The position numbers and the translations under genes were made by a program. The notes below the pieces were generated by a model. That model was not told the origin of the DNA, searched no databases, and saw only the letters and a program-made list of their open reading frames with translations. A stretch of 64,000 bases of DNA from Shimazuella kribbensis DSM 45090 (lineage in GTDB: Bacteria > Bacillota > Bacilli > Thermoactinomycetales > Thermoactinomycetaceae): assembly GCF_000428065.1 (NCBI RefSeq), contig NZ_ATZF01000002.1:62001-126000 (forward strand), read 5' to 3'. This document shows positions 36,167 through 43,894 of the stretch, piece by piece; position 1 is the stretch's first letter, and each line of letters opens with the position of its first letter.

Positions 36167-37237
36167 TTATCTATACACTATCTCTATTGGTAAAGATAGA
36201 AAACCTCCATATTGTTCAATAGCTTGGTTGATATCCTTTTTTAATCGGGAATCTAAATCTACGAATAAAGATAAAAATACCTTGATCTGATCCTTTTTTT
36301 GCACTTGATCCCATTTTCCGACTATGTGACCGTTCCTTACAATAACTCTTGAAATGCCGTTATTGGTATCTTTCTGATTCTTTATTGGTAAAAACAGACT
36401 TCTATGTTTGTAAGCAACAGTAAATTCATCATACATCGGAAGTACGTGGACTACATTATCTTCTCCATCGATATCTGTAGTTATCGGAGCAAACCAATGT
36501 GTCATTCCGTCTATCGTTTCACTCCTCAACTCGTTTTGAATATACTGCAATCCTCTTTTTGCTTCCCCCAAAGATAATCCTGACCACCATGCAAAATCTT
36601 GTATTGTCGCTGGACCATGACTATTGAAATACCGTCTCGTGATTTCCGCCAGTGCTTGTGCGCCTTCTAATTGTACTGAATCGGTTACCCACTCATCTAA
36701 CAAAACAAAAGTAGGTTGTTTGCCTGAACGAGGGCCAAAGCAAATCAATCCGCGATATGCTAATTGACCAATAATATGTACACCTCTTGCGTTACTCGTT
36801 TGAATACCAGCCACTTCCAATGCACGATAAAGCTCTTTACGGGTAAGATATTTTCCTCCTTGTAACGCTTTTATAACAATATCTATACTTTTTAAAAAAA
36901 TACTCTCATCCAATCCTGCTTTTCGATACACATTGGCAGCTCTAGCACTAGCACGTGGTGTCAATAGTTTTAACATCCATGCGGCATCTTTGGCAGGCAC
37001 AAAATGAATCGTATTTCGCATTGGCCAAGTACGTAAAATATGTTTTTCTTCAATTGCCATTTCTATTTTTTTCATACTTGATTGTTTGAATCGAAGGCCA
37101 ATACCCCATAGAGAAGGTTTATAATCTTGAGCTTGTACTGCTCCAAACCACTTCACGACTTCTAGTGGAGTGGAAAATTTATTGTTCATCAATCGTTGAT
37201 TACGCAACCGATAACGTAAAACATTCGATTTATTCAT
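36167..37237 (-). CDS. winged-helix DNA glycosylase of the AlkZ/YcaQ (HTH_42) family
   Basis: A 356-residue HTH_42 protein. Members such as AlkZ unhook azinomycin-type interstrand cross-links, and E. coli YcaQ removes nitrogen-mustard adducts. The catalytic QxQ motif is present as QAQ in WFGAVQAQDYKPSLWGIGLR. Further marks are TWPMRNTIHFVPAKDAAWML, GPATIQDFAWWSGLSLGEA and LPMYDEFTVAYKHR near the C-terminus. It may repair damage from an alkylating natural product. GAGGAG precedes the ATG. It is a single gene between satellite B and the VOC gene. Confidence 0.82.
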   Translation of the reverse strand: MNKSNVLRYRLRNQRLMNNKFSTPLEVVKWFGAVQAQDYKPSLWGIGLRFKQSSMKKIEMAIEEKHILRTWPMRNTIHFVPAKDAAWMLKLLTPRASARAANVYRKAGLDESIFLKSIDIVIKALQGGKYLTRKELYRALEVAGIQTSNARGVHIIGQLAYRGLICFGPRSGKQPTFVLLDEWVTDSVQLEGAQALAEITRRYFNSHGPATIQDFAWWSGLSLGEAKRGLQYIQNELRSETIDGMTHWFAPITTDIDGEDNVVHVLPMYDEFTVAYKHRSLFLPIKNQKDTNNGISRVIVRNGHIVGKWDQVQKKDQIKVFLSLFVDLDSRLKKDINQAIEQYGGFLSLPIEIVYR

Positions 37238-37382
37238 ATATTTAACTCCTCATCTTTTAAAAAATCATACACCATTCTTCCTGACAAACGTTGTCAGGTA
37301 AAAAAACCTAAGACTATGACAGAAACTGTCACTATCAAATTGTATACTCCATTTATACAAATACATAGGGAGCTGATTTAAA

Positions 37383-37769
37383 TTGAGTTTAGAAATGATT
37401 CCTTACTTTATAATGAATGGAAAGGCGAAAGAAGCGATCACATTCTATGAAACGATACTGGATGCAAAAGTGGTCTTTATCCACATGAATGGTGATAAAG
37501 TAGATCATGCTGTATTAAGAATAGGTGAGAGCCAAGTGATGATTTCGGATTTTATCGAGGAAATACCTTTCCAAAGAGGAAATCAAGTAAATATATGTAT
37601 TACAACAACCGACAGTCAGCAAGCAGAAAAAATCTATGAACATTTACTAGTCGAAGGAAAAACCATCTTACCCATGTGCGAGATGCCTTTTAGTCCCGCG
37701 TATGGAATTGTTATCGATAAATTTGGTATTTGCTTTCAAGTGTTTACGCAAGTCCATAAGCATATATAA
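37383..37769 (+). CDS. VOC family protein (PhnB-like)
   Basis: A 128-residue glyoxalase/dioxygenase-fold protein of the PhnB-like group: IPYFIMNGKAKEAITFYETI at the start, then VDHAVLRIGESQVMISD, and MCEMPFSPAYGIVIDKFGIC with the closing FQVF. The function is unknown; the PhnB-like group often lacks one metal ligand. TTG 37383 is used, 11 bases after GGGAG; an internal ATG at 37395 is less likely. Confidence 0.82.
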   Translation: MSLEMIPYFIMNGKAKEAITFYETILDAKVVFIHMNGDKVDHAVLRIGESQVMISDFIEEIPFQRGNQVNICITTTDSQQAEKIYEHLLVEGKTILPMCEMPFSPAYGIVIDKFGICFQVFTQVHKHI

Positions 37770-37771
37770 AT

Positions 37772-37889
37772 AAAAAACTCCCTTATTGAACTTACCCCTG
37801 TCAAGTAGACAGTGTAAAAAAGCCCACGCCGTTAGGCGTGGGTGTTACACTCTACTTGGAGGGGATAATACCATATCAGGGAGTTTTTT
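37772..37889. terminator. large nested palindrome acting as convergent terminator
   Basis: The outer stem AAAAAACTCCCT (37772-37783) / AGGGAGTTTTTT (37878-37889) encloses an inner arm pair: AAGTAGA...GTGTAA, with CCCACGCC-GTTA-GGCGTGGG at its tip, and TTACACTCTACTT. ACCCC and GGGG extend it. The outer part is a normal two-way terminator between VOC and fabV; the inner 60-base palindrome looks inserted. Confidence 0.75.
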
Positions 37890-37899
37890 ATTCTACCTC

Positions 37900-39093
37900 T
37901 TACTCAGATATACTAGGAATGCTTTTCATCACATCAACTTCTGCATCATAATCAATCTTGGACTGATCAAAACCAAATAACTGGAAGAACTCTTTACGAT
38001 AACCCTCAATATCAGAGAGTTCACTCAAGTTCTCCGTGGTGAGTTGACCCCATAGCTCTAAAATTTGTTGTTGTACTTCTTCCTTCATTTCCCAATCATC
38101 TAAGCGAATACGTCCCTCTTCGTCTAGCGGTGTCTGCTCTGCGTAAAGACGATCATCAAAAAGACGGTACATTTGTTCAATACAACCTTCATGTATGTTC
38201 TGTTCTTTCATGATACGATAGAGCAGAGATATATATAAAGGTACAATAGGAATTGCCGAGCTAGATTGAGTTACAAGGGCTTTGTTGATAGATACATACG
38301 CACTTCCACCAAGGCCGTCAAGCTCTTTTTGTATTGTTTTCGCAGTTTGCTCCAAATCATTCTTCGCTTGTCCAATCGTACCTTCTCGATAAATGGCTTG
38401 TGTTACTTTTGGTCCGATGTATGAATATGCTACCGTTTTAGCACCTTCTGCTAATACGCCTGCCTCTTGTAATGCTTGCATCCAAAAGTACCAATCTTCT
38501 CCACCCATTACTGCAATCGTATGTTGAATTTCTTCGGTTGTCGCAGGGTCAATCGTAACCTGTGAAACTTCTCCATTATGAAAATCGACCGTTTTGTTTG
38601 AGAAGGAGTCGCCAATAGGCTTAATCACAGAATTAAACTTCTCACCCGTTTTTGGATGTACACGAACAGGTGAAGCGAGGCTATATACTACCAAATCAAC
38701 TTGGCCTAAATCTTTTTTTATCAAATCGATGGTTTGCTGTTTGATCTCATCTGAAAATGCATCTCCGTTGATACTTTTGGCATAAATACCTGCTTGGGTA
38801 GCTGCTTCTTCAAATGCTACTGTATTGTACCAACCTGCTGTCGCTGTACGTTTACCTGATGCAGGACGCTCAAAAAACACCCCGATAGTACTAGCACCAG
38901 CTCCAAAAGCAGATGTAATACGTGATGCCAATCCATACCCTGTAGATGCTCCTATGACTAGTACTTTCTGTGGACCTTCTATTTTATTTTGTGTTTTGAC
39001 ATAGTTAATTTGTTCTTGTACGTTTTTCGCACAACCTTCAGGATGAGCAGTGGTGCAGATGAATCCACGCATTTTTGGTTTTACGATCATCAT
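37900..39093 (-). CDS. fabV: enoyl-ACP reductase FabV (trans-2-enoyl-CoA reductase)
   Basis: FabV reduces trans-2-enoyl-ACP with NADH in the last step of fatty-acid elongation and is naturally insensitive to triclosan. The 397-residue protein shows the family N-terminus (MRGFICTTAHPEGCAKNV), the cofactor loop IGASTGYGLASRI near 50, GVFFERPASGKRTATAGWYN, DLVVYSLASPVR, and the Y-x8-K pair in YSYIGPKVTQAIYREGTIGQ. GGSAYVSINKALVTQSSSAIP is also typical. AGAGGAT precedes the ATG pair. A FapR-like operator lies 41-57 bases upstream, consistent with control by malonyl-CoA. Confidence 0.95.
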   Translation of the reverse strand: MMIVKPKMRGFICTTAHPEGCAKNVQEQINYVKTQNKIEGPQKVLVIGASTGYGLASRITSAFGAGASTIGVFFERPASGKRTATAGWYNTVAFEEAATQAGIYAKSINGDAFSDEIKQQTIDLIKKDLGQVDLVVYSLASPVRVHPKTGEKFNSVIKPIGDSFSNKTVDFHNGEVSQVTIDPATTEEIQHTIAVMGGEDWYFWMQALQEAGVLAEGAKTVAYSYIGPKVTQAIYREGTIGQAKNDLEQTAKTIQKELDGLGGSAYVSINKALVTQSSSAIPIVPLYISLLYRIMKEQNIHEGCIEQMYRLFDDRLYAEQTPLDEEGRIRLDDWEMKEEVQQQILELWGQLTTENLSELSDIEGYRKEFFQLFGFDQSKIDYDAEVDVMKSIPSISE

Positions 39094-39133
39094 TATTTAT
39101 CCTCTCTCGCTTGTGTAAGATATGTAGAAAAAA

Positions 39134-39150
39134 TTAAGACCTAGTACTAA
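39134..39150. promoter_or_regulatory. FapR-like operator upstream of fabV
   Basis: TTAAGAC-CTA-GTACTAA. Its complement reads TTAGTAC-TAG-GTCTTAA, close to the FapR consensus TTAGTAC-N3-GTACTAA (5 of 7 positions in one arm, 7 of 7 in the other). FapR represses lipid-synthesis genes until malonyl-CoA binds. Confidence 0.55.
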
Positions 39151-39504
39151 TTCTATTACAGTATACCTAAAATATCAGTAAGTTTACAGCAAAATCATCG
39201 TATCGTTATTTGGATAATGATTCAAGCTGCACTGTCATGCTATGAGAAAAAAGAAAAGGAGAGATTCAATTGCTTATCATCCGACCTCCCAACTAAAAAC
39301 ATTTCGCCCATCTTCCACGTTCTCCTCCGTACTGCACAATCTTTAGCAGGTTAAATACGGAAGGAGAAATAAAAACATGCAAAATATATGGAAGCTTCGT
39401 TTCTTTTGTTTTTTTCAAGGGTTGATTCCTGCTTATGTAATCGAACGATTATTTTGGGAACATAGGGGAATGACTGTTATACAAGTGGTATATACAGAAA
39501 TTAT

Positions 39505-39892
39505 AGTCTTGCGAGTGGGAAAACCCACGGTTTTAATCGTGGGATGATAGCGAGCGTTAGACGAGGGAGGTTTTTTCCTCCCACAAGTCTGACAAATTTT
39601 TCAGAAAACGCCTTTACAAACATACATTCCCCTGTTAAACTATCAGTTAGTTGCTCTTTCAAAACTGGATAGGATATAGGGGTGTGCAAACCAATCGTTT
39701 TGCACGTAAAATGCTATGCGTACCAAAAAATGGGCTAGACTGAAATGCGAAAACCAAGCAGTAAGTCTATTCTATGACGTAGCAACAAAAACTTTTTTCA
39801 ACCGTGGGGCTCACGGGGCTAGCTTGGTAAGGAAGTAGTCATTAGACTACCGTCCCAAGAATCACATGGCTTCAGCCATGTGGAGTGTCAAA
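39505..39892 (+). mobile_element. non-autonomous satellite of the TnpB element (copy C)
   Basis: The copy is 388 bases long. The left end follows TTAT (39501-39504) with ATAGTCTTGCGAGTG and the CCCACGGTTTTAATCGTGGG hairpin, then GGGAGG-TTTTTT-CCTCCC. The middle is nearly the same as copy A, and the right end finishes GGAGTGTCAA at 39892. It interrupts an MFS gene. It has no protein-coding capacity. Confidence 0.75.
39802..39892 (+). ncRNA. omega-RNA scaffold in satellite C
   Basis: CCGTGGGGCTCACGG, GCTAGCTTGGTAAG, GACTACCGTCCCAAGAATC, the CATGGCTTCAGCCATG hairpin and GGAGTGTCAA. The potential guide starts at 39893 (TATGCCACTGAATTTT), which is MFS gene sequence. Confidence 0.5.
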
Positions 39893-40822
39893 TATGCCAC
39901 TGAATTTTGGCATTTCGCGATCGTGGTATGGTTGGCTGGAGTTAGTTACTCCTTTCAAAGTGGATCCATAAATGCTCTTCTATATGAAACATTAGAAGAA
40001 AATCAAAAGACACAACAATTTGAAAGGGAACTAGGATTACTTGAAGTGTGGCAACTGACTGCTGCAATTTTAGCGGCATTTAGCGGAAGCTTATTGGCAA
40101 CCTATTATCCTATGGAGATAAATTATTGGCTTTCTTTTATTAGTACGATATTCGCTTTTGGATTTTCTCTCTACTTTGTGGAACCATCAATCACTAAAAC
40201 GCATACTACAACACCTTCTTTATTGGTCTTACCAAAGACGCACTGATTTTCTTTGGGAAACAACCCAAGTTAATATGGATGATTTCAACTGGAATGGTAT
40301 TGGGAGCAAGTTTTAATTTTATCGAAGAATTTTGGCAACTATATATGAGTAAAATCGGCATTCCAATCCTTTACTTTGGCATCTTCTCTGCTATTTGTAT
40401 GCTTTTGCAAATACCTGGGAACCTTCTCACTCCTTGGCTTTTGAAAAAGTTTCAGCCTTCTTCCATATTCATTATCATCCAATTCATTTTTGCATTCGGT
40501 TTCACTTACATTTCCTTGATTCATCATTTTTCTAGCTTGATTGTTTTTTTTCTCTTATTCTTTGCTTCTAGTATTACTATGCCAATTGTTTCTGGTTATC
40601 TTCATCACCATATAGAGTCTTCGATGAGAGCTACGATTGATTCTTTTCAATCTCTAGGAGAAAATATTGCAATCATGGTCATGGGATTAGGTTTTGGGTA
40701 CTTCTGCTCTACTAGTATATTTAACGGTTTTGGTTTCCTTGCACATCTTTGTATCTACTACCTAATTTTCTATTTACTCTTTGTACGTCGATTTTCTACA
40801 AAATGAAAACAAAAACAGCATT

Positions 40823-40857
40823 GTTTCTTAGAATAAATCTAAGGAACTTTTTTTATT
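40823..40857 (+). terminator. terminator after the broken MFS gene
   Basis: GTTTCTTAGA (40823-40832) pairs with TCTAAGGAAC (40838-40847), followed by seven T. Confidence 0.75.
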
Positions 40858-40870
40858 TTTCATTTGCTAC

Positions 40871-40923
40871 TTATATCAATTAATGATATATTACATTTAA
40901 AGATATATCATTAATTGATATAA
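40871..40923. promoter_or_regulatory. PadR-type operator
   Basis: TTATATCAATTAATGATATAT (40871-40891) is the exact reverse complement of ATATATCATTAATTGATATAA (40903-40923), with an 11-base spacer. Each arm is itself nearly palindromic (ATATCA-N5-TGATAT). It lies immediately before the PadR gene. Confidence 0.65.
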
Positions 40924-40939
40924 GTGGAGGAGGTTAAAT

Positions 40940-41278
40940 ATGCCACGTACAGATTCTTTAGAAATGGGTGAACTAACCGATACATCCTACTATATTTTGC
41001 TTTCCCTACTAGATGCAAAACATGGTTATCTCGTTATGAAGACCATTGAACAAATGACAAATAATACATTTTCCATTGGTCCTGCTTCTCTATATACAAC
41101 TATAAAAAAATTGGTCAAAGCAAAATTAATCGAAGAACTAGAACAACCAGATATACAAAACAAAAAGACATATGTTACAACCAAAAATGGGATTCAATTA
41201 TTGAAAAAAGAGGTTCAACGAAGACGTGAAATGGTGAGACATGCGGAAGAGATTTTTAAAGCTAAAGGGGAGATATAA
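40940..41278 (+). CDS. PadR family transcriptional regulator
   Basis: A 112-residue PadR protein. The winged HTH runs from YYILLSLLDAKHGYLVMK through FSIGPASLYTTIKKLVKAKL, and a C-terminal helix for dimerisation ends REMVRHAEEIFKAKGE. GGAGGAGG precedes the ATG. Its stop abuts the DUF2812 gene start, the usual PadR/DUF2812 pair. The large palindrome upstream suggests autoregulation. Confidence 0.92.
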   Translation: MPRTDSLEMGELTDTSYYILLSLLDAKHGYLVMKTIEQMTNNTFSIGPASLYTTIKKLVKAKLIEELEQPDIQNKKTYVTTKNGIQLLKKEVQRRREMVRHAEEIFKAKGEI

Positions 41279-41824
41279 ATGAACACAGTGAAATATATCT
41301 ATAATGGTGGATTAGCCTTTTCCGAAGAAAAAGATATGCAACGATTAAGCAAGTATGCAAAAGAAGGTTGGATATTGGAATCTTCTGCATTCATGGGATT
41401 TGTCTATAAACTTCGAAAAGGTAATCCCACGGATTTGGTATATAACCTTGATTACAGAATGGATGCAGACGATGAGTATTTTTCCTATTTTCAAGAAGCT
41501 GGCTGGAAACTAGTCTGCTCTTTTGGAAATCAAATCTATATTTTTGCAGCACCTGTCGGGACAAAACCAATATACAGTGACTCATCCTCCTTAGTAGAAA
41601 AATACGAGCAGGAAAAATCAAAAATGGGAACCTATGCCTTACCTTTTTTAATTGCGACTTTGGTTTTCTTTCTGGCTCCTATGTTAGGTTTTGGCACTCT
41701 ATTGCCTTTGTGGTTAGATAAAACACTATTTATATTTGGTATGATTTCTCTCATTCCTCTCATTTTCACAGGACTCCCTTTTATCGGATATGTATTAAGA
41801 TTAAAACGAATCAACAAAAAGTAA
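41279..41824 (+). CDS. DUF2812 domain-containing membrane protein
   Basis: A 181-residue protein: a soluble DUF2812 part (residues 1-110: NGGLAFSEEKDMQRLSKYAK, EGWILESSAFMGFVYKL, EAGWKLVCSFGNQIYIF) followed by two membrane segments (about 120-145 and 148-172). The function is unknown; with PadR it may form an envelope-stress or antimicrobial-response unit. It starts one base after the padR stop and shares its promoter. Confidence 0.85.
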   Translation: MNTVKYIYNGGLAFSEEKDMQRLSKYAKEGWILESSAFMGFVYKLRKGNPTDLVYNLDYRMDADDEYFSYFQEAGWKLVCSFGNQIYIFAAPVGTKPIYSDSSSLVEKYEQEKSKMGTYALPFLIATLVFFLAPMLGFGTLLPLWLDKTLFIFGMISLIPLIFTGLPFIGYVLRLKRINKK

Positions 41825-41827
41825 TCG

Positions 41828-41863
41828 AATAGCCCAAAAGATATCTTTGGGCTATTTTATTTT
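41828..41863 (+). terminator. terminator of the PadR/DUF2812 operon
   Basis: AATAGCCCAAA pairs with TTTGGGCTATT around a short loop, followed by TTATTTTT. Confidence 0.75.
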
Positions 41864-41937
41864 TAAGATATAATAGGCTTAAATGGTAATATCTCATTCT
41901 ACTCTGACACTATCTTCATAATCCTCCAAAGAGAAAT

Positions 41938-41969
41938 AAAAAAGCTACCTTCTTTTCAGGTAACTTTTC
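41938..41969 (-). terminator. terminator of the kinase-like gene
   Basis: AAAAAAGCTACC pairs imperfectly with GGTAACTTTT on the minus-strand downstream side. Confidence 0.5.
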
Positions 41970-41987
41970 CCACCATTCTTCTCCACT

Positions 41988-42716
41988 TTATAATGGTATA
42001 AGATCTTTTAACTTTGTAAAGAATCTCGCAAGGTCTTCCTCTTGTTTGTACAATTTCTTAACCGTTTCTAGAAGGAAAGTGGGGATTTTACGGCCCTCCA
42101 TAAAAGAATAAAACTTATAGTAACCTTCTACTAAATGTTCCCATCGAAAATCATTTCCAGATTTACGATATTCTGATACATCAATGATCTTTGCATGGCC
42201 ATCTTGAAAAATGACATTCCCTAGATGAATATCTCTTGGATTTAAACCTTGTTTTCGCGCAAATTCACGCGCCGACTCCACTTCTACTATTACCTCTGGA
42301 TTAATAACGACTCCTTGTTCCAGACATTGATAAAGGGTAGGGCCTTTTTCGTAAGAAAGCTTTAAAAAACGAGATCCTTTTGCATGACACGTAGCATACG
42401 TTTTGCAATCTTTTAATTGTTGATAGATAGAATATTCTACTTCGCATTTCCACTCTGCTTGTTTTACGTAAATTTTGTAGACGACATCCGATTCAGTATT
42501 ATGCTGTACTACAACGGCATCTGTTCCTACACCAATTACTTGAAATGAGTCGGGGATGTATTTGATGTTTACTTCTAGTGAATCGACCTTCTTTTCTAAT
42601 TTGATTTCTTGTAGTTCTTTGTAAATTGCAGATCCTTGTAACGGGTCAGATTCAATACTAATTTTCCTTCTCCCCTTCGATTTGAAATGAATGGCGAACC
42701 ATTCACACAATTGCAT
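41988..42716 (-). CDS. serine/threonine kinase-like protein (YrzF/YbdM type)
   Basis: A 242-residue small kinase fold. The glycine-rich loop is VIGVGTDAVVV, the phosphate-anchoring Lys is in VVYKIYVKQ, the catalytic loop is NPRDIHLGNVIF in place of HRDxKxxN, and the metal site is AKIIDVSEY in place of DFG. The HRD His is replaced (PRD) but the Asp and the Asn are kept, so catalysis is possible. It resembles Bacillus YrzF-like proteins. The ATG at 42716 lacks a strong ribosome site, so the start could be internal. Confidence 0.7.
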   Translation of the reverse strand: MQLCEWFAIHFKSKGRRKISIESDPLQGSAIYKELQEIKLEKKVDSLEVNIKYIPDSFQVIGVGTDAVVVQHNTESDVVYKIYVKQAEWKCEVEYSIYQQLKDCKTYATCHAKGSRFLKLSYEKGPTLYQCLEQGVVINPEVIVEVESAREFARKQGLNPRDIHLGNVIFQDGHAKIIDVSEYRKSGNDFRWEHLVEGYYKFYSFMEGRKIPTFLLETVKKLYKQEEDLARFFTKLKDLIPL

Positions 42717-42778
42717 TAAGATATTCTAACTTTATCATAACACGAATCGAAAAAATACTTAAGGAGGTTGAATGCGCA

Positions 42779-43318
42779 TTGACAAAACGGAAATATGCAG
42801 ATCGACCAAACTGGAAACGTGTAAAAGATAAAATATTTTTCATTCGAGATGATCCTGATTTTGTAGGAAAGATTACTTGTTTGGGTTTTAAAAGTATTGA
42901 AAAACCACTGTGGAAACAATATACACAAACAAAGTTGAAAATTTTAGATAATCATTATTGGTGGATTCAGTTCTTTCCATCTCAAAAAAATTATACTATC
43001 ACTCTCATGGTCAATGAGGAGAAACAAATCATTCAGTGGTATATTGATATTTGCAAAACTCAGGGAATAGGGGAAACAGGAATACCTTGGTTTGATGATC
43101 TTTATTTGGATATTGTAATCTTACCAACTGGCCACATAGAGATCTTAGATTTAGAAGACTTGAAAATAGCCAACTTGAACCATTTGATTAGCGATAAAGA
43201 TTACCACTTAGCAATTCAAACCATGAATGCATTGATTTCATCAATAGAAAAAACCATTGAATTTTATCAAGCACTATACGTAAAAATAAAACCCACCATA
43301 ATTAGCCATTTTTTGTGA
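42779..43318 (+). CDS. DUF402 family protein
   Basis: A 179-residue DUF402 protein (FomD/YgaC-like barrel, related to nucleoside-diphosphate phosphatases). Visible marks are YWWIQFFPSQKNYTITLMV, QWYIDICKTQG, WFDDLYLDIVILPTG and HIEILDLEDL, with acidic residues for metal. A TTG at 42779 is the start, 11 bases after AAGGAGG; the nearby ATG at 42772 is out of frame. Confidence 0.75.
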   Translation: MTKRKYADRPNWKRVKDKIFFIRDDPDFVGKITCLGFKSIEKPLWKQYTQTKLKILDNHYWWIQFFPSQKNYTITLMVNEEKQIIQWYIDICKTQGIGETGIPWFDDLYLDIVILPTGHIEILDLEDLKIANLNHLISDKDYHLAIQTMNALISSIEKTIEFYQALYVKIKPTIISHFL

Positions 43319-43330
43319 GGTGTAAACAAA

Positions 43331-43894
43331 ATGATTCATTCAAAATTACGTATTGTTATTGGAGCAGGTAAATACAATAACAACCCCGAGTGGACTCACA
43401 CCCAGAAAAATGAACTCCATCTGCTAAAAACAGACGATTGGTTAAGGAAATTTAAAAAAGAGAGTATTTCTGCTATTTTAGCTGAACATGTATGGGAACA
43501 TCTAACCTATGAGGAAGGAATACAGGCTGCAAAAAACTGTTATGCGTTTTTAATACCTGGTGGATATATAAGATGTGCAGTACCCGATGGAAACTTCCCA
43601 GATTTGGAGTATCAAAATATGATTCAAATAGGTGGACCAGGCTCCAAAAATCATCCCGCTAATAGCCACAAAATTGTATATACGTATCAAACTCTTACAA
43701 CTATGTTTCATACAGCTGGTTTTAAAACTTCTTTATTGGAGTATTGTGATGATAATGGTCAATTCTATCATCATCCTTGGAAACCAGAAGAAGGCATGAT
43801 ATATCGATCCTATTTATTTGATCGTCGAAATAAAAATGGAAAACTAGGTTTTGTATCTTTAATATTGGATGCAAAAAAACCTTTTACATCTTAA
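43331..43894 (+). CDS. SAM-dependent methyltransferase-like protein
   Basis: A 187-residue protein with a partial class I methyltransferase pattern: RIVIGAGKYN (motif I-like, shortened), ISAILAEHVWEHLTYEEG (motif II-III), YAFLIPGGYIRCAVPDG, and TMFHTAGFKTSLLEY. The N-terminal glycine loop is atypical, so it could be a predicted methyltransferase of unknown substrate. GAGGTG precedes the ATG. Its 3' end overlaps the convergent MBL gene by 11 bases. Confidence 0.72.
   Translation: MIHSKLRIVIGAGKYNNNPEWTHTQKNELHLLKTDDWLRKFKKESISAILAEHVWEHLTYEEGIQAAKNCYAFLIPGGYIRCAVPDGNFPDLEYQNMIQIGGPGSKNHPANSHKIVYTYQTLTTMFHTAGFKTSLLEYCDDNGQFYHHPWKPEEGMIYRSYLFDRRNKNGKLGFVSLILDAKKPFTS

Larger units (their letters stand above)
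39377..40806 (+). pseudogene. MFS transporter gene broken by satellite C and a frameshift
   Basis: The 5' piece (39377-39504, behind GGAAGGAG) encodes MQNIWKLRFFCFFQGLIPAY and ends in VVYTEI. After the inserted satellite the frame resumes with ATEFWHFAIVVWLAGVSY and SGSINALLYETL. The usual segment 2 and its DRxGRK loop are missing, so about 30-40 codons were deleted as well. Near 40230 a one-base change shifts the frame: TPSLLVLPKTH then stop, while the neighbouring frame continues LTKDALIFFGKQPKLIW through the last segments to 40806. The gene cannot make a full transporter. Confidence 0.75.

Noticed and set aside
39501-39900. Idea that precise loss of satellite C would restore the MFS gene
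   Set aside because: Joining 39504 to 39893 puts the second part out of frame, and segment 2 is missing anyway.
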